Positions 14,139-18,412 of a DNA stretch of 18,412 bases are shown here, one piece after another. The stretch covers positions 1 to 18,412 of the forward strand of contig OMIW01000095.1 in the NCBI GenBank assembly GCA_900299205.1. The letters are read 5' to 3'. The notes under the pieces are model-generated. The model was given only the letters and a program-made list of their open reading frames with translations, was not told the origin of the DNA and did not search any database. The position numbers and the translations under genes are program-made. This DNA is from Pseudomonadota bacterium (GTDB lineage: Bacteria; Bdellovibrionota_C; UBA2361; OMIW01). How positions within the stretch are numbered: position 1 is the first letter of the stretch; each line of letters starts with the position of its first letter.

Positions 14139-15521
14139 TCAGCTATTACCGACCCGTCCTCGCGCCTCGTGGCGCAATACGTTGAGCTGTTCCATTCGCT
14201 CCCGAATCCGCAGCTCATATCCCCGCTCGCTTGGCACGTACATCGGCCCCACTCCCAACTCCTCGGGCAGGAATGAACTCATCACATCAACCGCTCCTAT
14301 CATATCGTGAGGATAGACGTACCCTTCGCCATATCCTGCATCGCGCATCAGTGGGGTCGGAGCATTTCGCAGATGGAGAGGTACCGAAGCACGTGGGAAA
14401 TTTCGTATCGCCCGAAGCGCTGCATGCATGGCGAGGTAGCTTCGATTCGATTTAGGCGCCGTTGCAAGATAGGTGATGCACTGGGCGATCGGAATTCTGG
14501 CCTCGGGAAGGCCGATTCTGTCGAAAGCCTCAGCCGTAGCGACAGCAATCTGCAACGCACGAGGATCGGCATTGCCGATATCTTCTGAGGCGAAGATAAT
14601 CATCCGCCTGAGCACAAACGCGGGATCATCCCCCGCCTCGAGCATGCGAAATCCCCAATACAGCGCGGCATCCGGGTGCGAACCCCGAAGACTCTTGATA
14701 AACGCCGAGGCGATATCGTAATGGCTATCACCCGCACGGTCATGACGAAGAATCCGATATCCTTTAATTCTCTCGATAAACGATTCTCTCACAGATGGGC
14801 CATCCGACCTGACGTCACCGTCGAGGTCAGCATCTTTGTCTAAACTGTGCAGCTCTTCGACCATTGAGAGTAAGCTCCGCGCGTCACCACCCGAAGCTTC
14901 AAGAAGTATTTCCTGCAGATCTGATGCGAGGTTTATTTCTGCTGACCGCAACGCGCGTTCAAGAATTGCGCGGAGCGCATCACTCGGGAGGGGGGCAAGC
15001 TGAATGACCCGCACCCGCGAAAGAAGGGCGGGGGTAAGGTAGAACGACGGGTTTTCGGTGGTCGCTCCGATCAACGCGATCGTACCCCTCTCGATGTGAG
15101 GCAAGAAGGCATCCTGTTGGGCCTTGTTGAATCGATGGATCTCATCCACGAAGAGAACCGTTTGCCGAAGTGGATAATGGCAGCCATTCCCTTTATCTTC
15201 ATCGTGCCGTCGATATTCCTGCTGCGCCGCCTCAACGACAGCGCGCACCTCCTTCACCCCACTGAGGACCGCCGATAGCTCAACGAAGTTGACGGGGTAC
15301 GTCGCCCCAACAAGCCGCGCAAGCGATGTTTTTCCAACCCCCGGTGGCCCCCATAATACCAGTGACGGAACAGCTCCCTTCCCCTCTCGAAGCCGCGCGA
15401 TGATCGCTCGTTCCCGAATCCCCCCACACTCGAACAGATCCCACGACAGTGGACGGAGCTGATCCGCGAGGGGGATGTGATCTCGACGAGGTGGGATTGA
15501 GGGCTCGGTAATTGCACTCAT
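14139..15521 (-). CDS. rarA: Replication-associated recombination protein A (AAA+ ATPase)
   Basis: A cytoplasmic AAA+ ATPase of the RarA/MgsA/WRNIP1 family that acts at stalled replication forks. Walker A is GPPGVGKTS (58-66), Walker B LFVDEIHRF (D126, E127), sensor 1 GATTEN (152-157), and the arginine finger R169 (LLSR). The C-terminal tetramerisation part is intact (SAFIKSLRGSHPDAALYWGFRMLEAG, then FASEDIGNADPRAL and RNAPTPLMRD). Length is 460 residues, normal. The N-terminal segment before Walker A usually has a G-Q-x-H-L motif; here that place reads ECGGIRERAI. A ~10-residue insert precedes Walker B. The ATG overlaps the peptidase stop (ATGA), implying coupled translation, and two lipoprotein genes follow. 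Confidence 0.95.
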   Translation of the reverse strand: MSAITEPSIPPRRDHIPLADQLRPLSWDLFECGGIRERAIIARLREGKGAVPSLVLWGPPGVGKTSLARLVGATYPVNFVELSAVLSGVKEVRAVVEAAQQEYRRHDEDKGNGCHYPLRQTVLFVDEIHRFNKAQQDAFLPHIERGTIALIGATTENPSFYLTPALLSRVRVIQLAPLPSDALRAILERALRSAEINLASDLQEILLEASGGDARSLLSMVEELHSLDKDADLDGDVRSDGPSVRESFIERIKGYRILRHDRAGDSHYDIASAFIKSLRGSHPDAALYWGFRMLEAGDDPAFVLRRMIIFASEDIGNADPRALQIAVATAEAFDRIGLPEARIPIAQCITYLATAPKSNRSYLAMHAALRAIRNFPRASVPLHLRNAPTPLMRDAGYGEGYVYPHDMIGAVDVMSSFLPEELGVGPMYVPSERGYELRIRERMEQLNVLRHEARGRVGNS

Positions 15522-16903
15522 TGTCGGCCTAACTCCTGAAGGAACGCCGCAGTAAAGGTGAAGACCCGTTCGGCTTGATCGAGGCCAAAACTCTCGTTCG
15601 GCGAGTGGAAATTATCGCTCGGAAGTGAATACCCGACCAGCACTGGCTCGGCGCCACTGGTAGCAACTAATCGACCCAAAACCGGAACACTCCCCCCCTC
15701 CCACACCAGCGCTGCGGGGGTACCATGAAGCTCCGCAAGCACGGCACGCGCGGTGCGAATAAAACGCCCATCGGGATCGATTCGCAAGGCGCCACCCGTA
15801 TCCTCCGAGTGTACTATTTCGAGTCGCATACCCTCTGGCACCCGAGCCGTCACATGGGCGACAAGCGCATCAAGCGTTCGGCGGGGATCCTGATTGGGCA
15901 CCAATCGCGCCGAGAACTTAACGCTCGCGCTTTGAGGAATAATCGTTTTGTTCCCGTGCCCTGTGTATCCTGAGAAAAGACCGTTCACTTCGAGCGTTGG
16001 TCGCAATCCTCGACGTTCCCCGATTCCTCTTCCCTGTTCCCCCCCGGTTGGTGGCACCCCGAGGATTTGTTCGATCTGCTCAGATGTGAGCAACACGCCC
16101 TCTTCGGCTGCCGTTCGGAGCGATTCACTCGGTTCTATAAACCCATCATAGAATCCCTCAACGGCAACCCGTCCCGCTGAATCAAAACAGCTTGCAATAA
16201 TCTTCGAGAGTTCAATGGCGGGATTACGCACTATCCCGCCAAAAACTCCCGAGTGAATATCCGCTCGGGGCCCGTGAAGCCGGAATTCTATCGCTGCAAG
16301 TCCCCGCAAACCCGCGGTCACAAAGCCTCGGTCAAGCGAGGGAGCCCCCGTATCGCTCACCAGCAACACATCAGCCTGCACCCTGTCGCGGTAGTGCTCA
16401 ACACTGGCTGATAAACCCGGGCTTCCTGATTCTTCCTCCCCCTCTATCAAGACCCGAATAGTGTTCCTAAGCAACCCCCGCTGACGCAACACTTCAAGCG
16501 CCTTCAACATAAAGAGCACCGGCCCCTTGTCATCGGCCGCGCCCCGGGCCCATACCCTCCCTTCGCGGAGCTCTGGCTCATAAGGGGGGCTTTTCCAGAG
16601 CTCAAGAGGATCCGGAGGCTGCACATCATAGTGTCCGTAGACCAGCACCCGGGGGAGCGTGGGATCGCCGAGCAGCTCACCGTACACAAGGGGGAGTCCC
16701 GAAGTCGGCAAAAGTTCTGCTCGAAACTCCATTCGCTCAAGAGTGCGAAGCACCCACGATGCGCACTGGTGACACGGCTCCCGGAAAGCCGGATCTGCGC
16801 TGATGCTAGAAAAGCGTAAAAATTCGGCCCACTCAGCGAGTATCGCATCTCGGTTTTCTCTGAGATAGAGTATCAGTTCCGACTGGGTCATTGGGGAAGT
16901 CAT
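15518..16903 (-). CDS. M20-family metallopeptidase (dipeptidase-like)
   Basis: A two-zinc peptidase of family M20, likely cleaving dipeptides or acylated amino acids in the cytoplasm (no signal peptide). Numbered from 16903: H91 and D93 (YGHYDVQP), bridging D124 (GAADDKGP), catalytic E157 and metal E158 (EGEEESGS), D184 (SDTGA) and H433 (SDNFHSPNE). The lid-domain His is in DIHSGVFGG. The ATG at 16903 is chosen because TGAGGA lies seven bases upstream and it gives 461 residues, typical of PepV/CNDP-like members. The frame stays open to 17056, adding 51 unlikely residues. It is the first gene of a minus-strand cluster with rarA and two lipoproteins, divergent from pal. The exact substrate is unknown. 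Confidence 0.93.
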   Translation of the reverse strand: MTSPMTQSELILYLRENRDAILAEWAEFLRFSSISADPAFREPCHQCASWVLRTLERMEFRAELLPTSGLPLVYGELLGDPTLPRVLVYGHYDVQPPDPLELWKSPPYEPELREGRVWARGAADDKGPVLFMLKALEVLRQRGLLRNTIRVLIEGEEESGSPGLSASVEHYRDRVQADVLLVSDTGAPSLDRGFVTAGLRGLAAIEFRLHGPRADIHSGVFGGIVRNPAIELSKIIASCFDSAGRVAVEGFYDGFIEPSESLRTAAEEGVLLTSEQIEQILGVPPTGGEQGRGIGERRGLRPTLEVNGLFSGYTGHGNKTIIPQSASVKFSARLVPNQDPRRTLDALVAHVTARVPEGMRLEIVHSEDTGGALRIDPDGRFIRTARAVLAELHGTPAALVWEGGSVPVLGRLVATSGAEPVLVGYSLPSDNFHSPNESFGLDQAERVFTFTAAFLQELGRQ

Positions 16904-17101
16904 GAGCGAATCCTCACATAGGCGAATACATCTCCCCCGACTCGTATTTTCCAATCTCTTGGGGAGCTTGTTCAGATGAACGGACCCCTCAATCCTACCG
17001 CCGCCACCATTAAGGAGCAAACCGATTTGCGCAGCCCAACAAAAGCGGGATACCATTTCGGGAAGAACAACCGCTATTCTACCTCCCTCTGTCCATCAAC
17101 C

Positions 17102-17803
17102 ATGAATTATCTCACCCTTCTGCAGAACCGGCCACATCGCCCGACGTTGCTCCTCAGAGCCATCAGCGTAACTTTTCTCGCTATGGCACTTGGGTGCTCA
17201 ACCGCGAAGGATAAGGGCAAAATGGTTCGCGAGTCAGGTGCTCTTGATACCCTCGATGACCTCTCAGTCGCGCGACATCGAGAGCAGCGATATGGAGAGG
17301 GCTCAATTCCCAAAGCGGAGCGAGAGGGTTTGTTTTTCGATATTCGCTTCGAGCAGGACTCCGCTGAGTTGACCCCCGACGCGCAACAAATCATCGCAAC
17401 AAACGCCAAGATCCTCTCTGATTCATCTTTTGCTGTGACCCTTGAGGGCCACTGTGACGAACGGGGAACAACAGATTACAACCTGGCTCTCGGACAGCGA
17501 CGAGCTCAGGCGGTACTCGCCTATCTGGTTTCGCTTGGTATTCCCTCGTCGCGGCTTGCAACGGTGAGCTACGGTGAAAATATCCCCCTTGACCCCCGCC
17601 CGTCAGAGGGAGCGTGGGCTCTCAACCGGCGGGTCCACTTCGGCATAGGACAAAACGAGGCAGTGGAACTGCAGCAGGTAACAGTCGCCGAATGGGATCG
17701 GCCTTCATCTTCGGAGGGAGACGGAGCCGTTTCACCGAACCGACGACGGTTTCGGCCGCTCGACGTCCCCCTTCAGGAGGGGGCTATTGATACCGGAGAA
17801 TAA
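17102..17803 (+). CDS. pal: Peptidoglycan-associated lipoprotein (Pal), OmpA-like domain
   Basis: An outer-membrane lipoprotein that binds peptidoglycan as part of the Tol-Pal envelope system. From 17102 it is 233 residues: signal core LLLRAISVTFLAMALGC with lipid-attachment Cys32 (a weak lipobox, A-L-G-C), a linker, and an OmpA-like domain at about 77-185. The domain has FDIRFEQDSAELTPDA, EGHCDERGT (D119 for diaminopimelate binding), NLALGQRRAQAV and a closing WALNRRVHF. About 50 extra, Arg/Ser/Pro-rich residues follow the domain, unusual since Pal normally ends soon after it. The ATG at 17102 has no clear ribosome site; an upstream ATG (16976) would add 42 residues before the signal peptide and is unlikely. 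No tolB or tolQRA lies nearby. Confidence 0.9.
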   Translation: MNYLTLLQNRPHRPTLLLRAISVTFLAMALGCSTAKDKGKMVRESGALDTLDDLSVARHREQRYGEGSIPKAEREGLFFDIRFEQDSAELTPDAQQIIATNAKILSDSSFAVTLEGHCDERGTTDYNLALGQRRAQAVLAYLVSLGIPSSRLATVSYGENIPLDPRPSEGAWALNRRVHFGIGQNEAVELQQVTVAEWDRPSSSEGDGAVSPNRRRFRPLDVPLQEGAIDTGE

Positions 17804-17845
17804 GAACTACGACGTCTTGAGGGGCTGTTAATTGTGTGTTCCCTA

Positions 17846-18322
17846 TTACAAGCCGTATCCCATGGCCGCGGCAACCCGATGCACCGCCCGCTCATCTCTT
17901 TCACCGAGGAGCTGAAGTCCATCTGTCTTGAAGGCCAGCACCTCCTCTGTAACCTCCGCACTCACTTCGGTCATCAATTCCGCCATATCAACGACTCCCA
18001 GAGGCTGAAGTCCATCAACGTACCGAACTTCTCGAAGTCCGAAGACCCCCCCCTGACACCAGAGCGCTGGGCCAGGAAGATGAAAGTTTTTCGCGAGGAG
18101 AAATGAATGGAAACGACCGAGATTCCTCATCGGTGGCATCCCGATTGGGCAGGTGAGCACGATCAGGTCTCCCGTGCCCTCACCGGTAATATCAAGCTTC
18201 AGCCAGGTACGATGGAGACAAAAAAGCCACTGGGTTCCGTCGCTGCCCCACCGAGCAGTTGGTGCCGGAATCCCCAACTTCGTCGTGAGGACCTCCTCGA
18301 TTAATGTCCGCGTATGAGCCAT
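17846..18322 (-). CDS. Small acidic protein, possibly CesT/YbjN-like chaperone fold
   Basis: A 158-residue soluble protein without signal peptide or membrane segment. It begins with a helix (RTLIEEVLTTKLG), has beta-like segments (TQWLFCLHRTWLKLDI, GDLIVLTCPIG), a helix-plus-strand middle (GRFHSFLLAKNFHLPGPALWCQGGVFGLREVRYV) and an acidic C-terminal helix (MAELMTEVSAEVTEEVLAF). This order and the 'LLAKN...GVFGL' pattern resemble the CesT/Tir-chaperone and YbjN superfamily, whose members bind type III secretion effectors or act in stress. No secretion gene is visible here, so the role is open. GAGGG precedes the ATG. It is convergent with pal, 42 bases apart. The frame is likely real; the family call is tentative. 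Confidence 0.6.
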   Translation of the reverse strand: MAHTRTLIEEVLTTKLGIPAPTARWGSDGTQWLFCLHRTWLKLDITGEGTGDLIVLTCPIGMPPMRNLGRFHSFLLAKNFHLPGPALWCQGGVFGLREVRYVDGLQPLGVVDMAELMTEVSAEVTEEVLAFKTDGLQLLGERDERAVHRVAAAMGYGL

Positions 18323-18412
18323 ATCGCCCTCACCCCTCCAATCAGTGACCCACCCTCTGCCAATGGGGTGGTCGGCATAAACCGGCTAAAACATGAGAGA
18401 ATTACATTCAGG

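Noticed and set aside
18347-18373. GACC(C)ACCC/GGGTGGTC bulged hairpin upstream of the last gene
   Set aside because: No T-run and no known riboswitch features; could be chance in GC-rich DNA at the window edge.
1-18412. CRISPR arrays, insertion sequences, tRNA or rRNA genes
   Set aside because: No regularly spaced repeats, transposase motifs, terminal inverted repeats or conserved RNA cores were seen on either strand.

Overview
The window reads as chromosomal DNA of a diderm (Gram-negative type) bacterium. It carries a Pal-type OmpA-domain lipoprotein, several lipobox proteins, a proteobacterial-style MntR and a miaB-bifunctional nuclease pair. The mixture resembles deltaproteobacterial-grade lineages (Bdellovibrionota, Myxococcota and relatives), but I cannot place it more precisely. 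Genes are tightly packed and mostly in short operons. I see no rRNA, tRNA, CRISPR array, transposase or phage gene.

Layout. (1) 6-1229 (+): threonine dehydratase with an ACT domain. (2) 1230-2391: a poorly explained stretch with a weak open frame (1369-2244) encoding a low-complexity hypothetical protein. (3) 2392-4059 (+): a PPP/ApaH-like metallophosphoesterase whose 3' end overlaps that of (4) mntR (4555-4040, -). (5) 4641-9021 (+): a TroABCD-type metal ABC importer made of a binding protein, an ATPase, a permease fused to a DtxR-like domain, and a second permease. (6) 12251-9160 (-): miaB, a DUF151 nuclease-family gene and a single-pass membrane protein. (7) 12252-12741: non-coding but rich in inverted repeats. 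(8) 16903-12742 (-): M20 peptidase, rarA and two lipoprotein genes, closely spaced or overlapping. (9) 17102-17803 (+): pal. (10) 18322-17846 (-): a small protein that may be related to CesT/YbjN chaperones.

The most coherent system is metal homeostasis at 4040-9021. MntR keeps all six MntR-type metal ligands. A perfect 16-bp palindrome, TGTAGC-N4-GCTACA, lies between mntR and troA, inside two back-to-back overlapping promoters. It has the same arm and spacer layout as the enterobacterial MntR box. The same 12 arm bases occur once more, inside troD at 8851-8866. The first permease carries a C-terminal DtxR-like domain that keeps likely metal ligands, so the locus may hold both a soluble and a membrane-attached metal sensor. 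That pairing, plus the intragenic second operator, is the best candidate here for something not well described.
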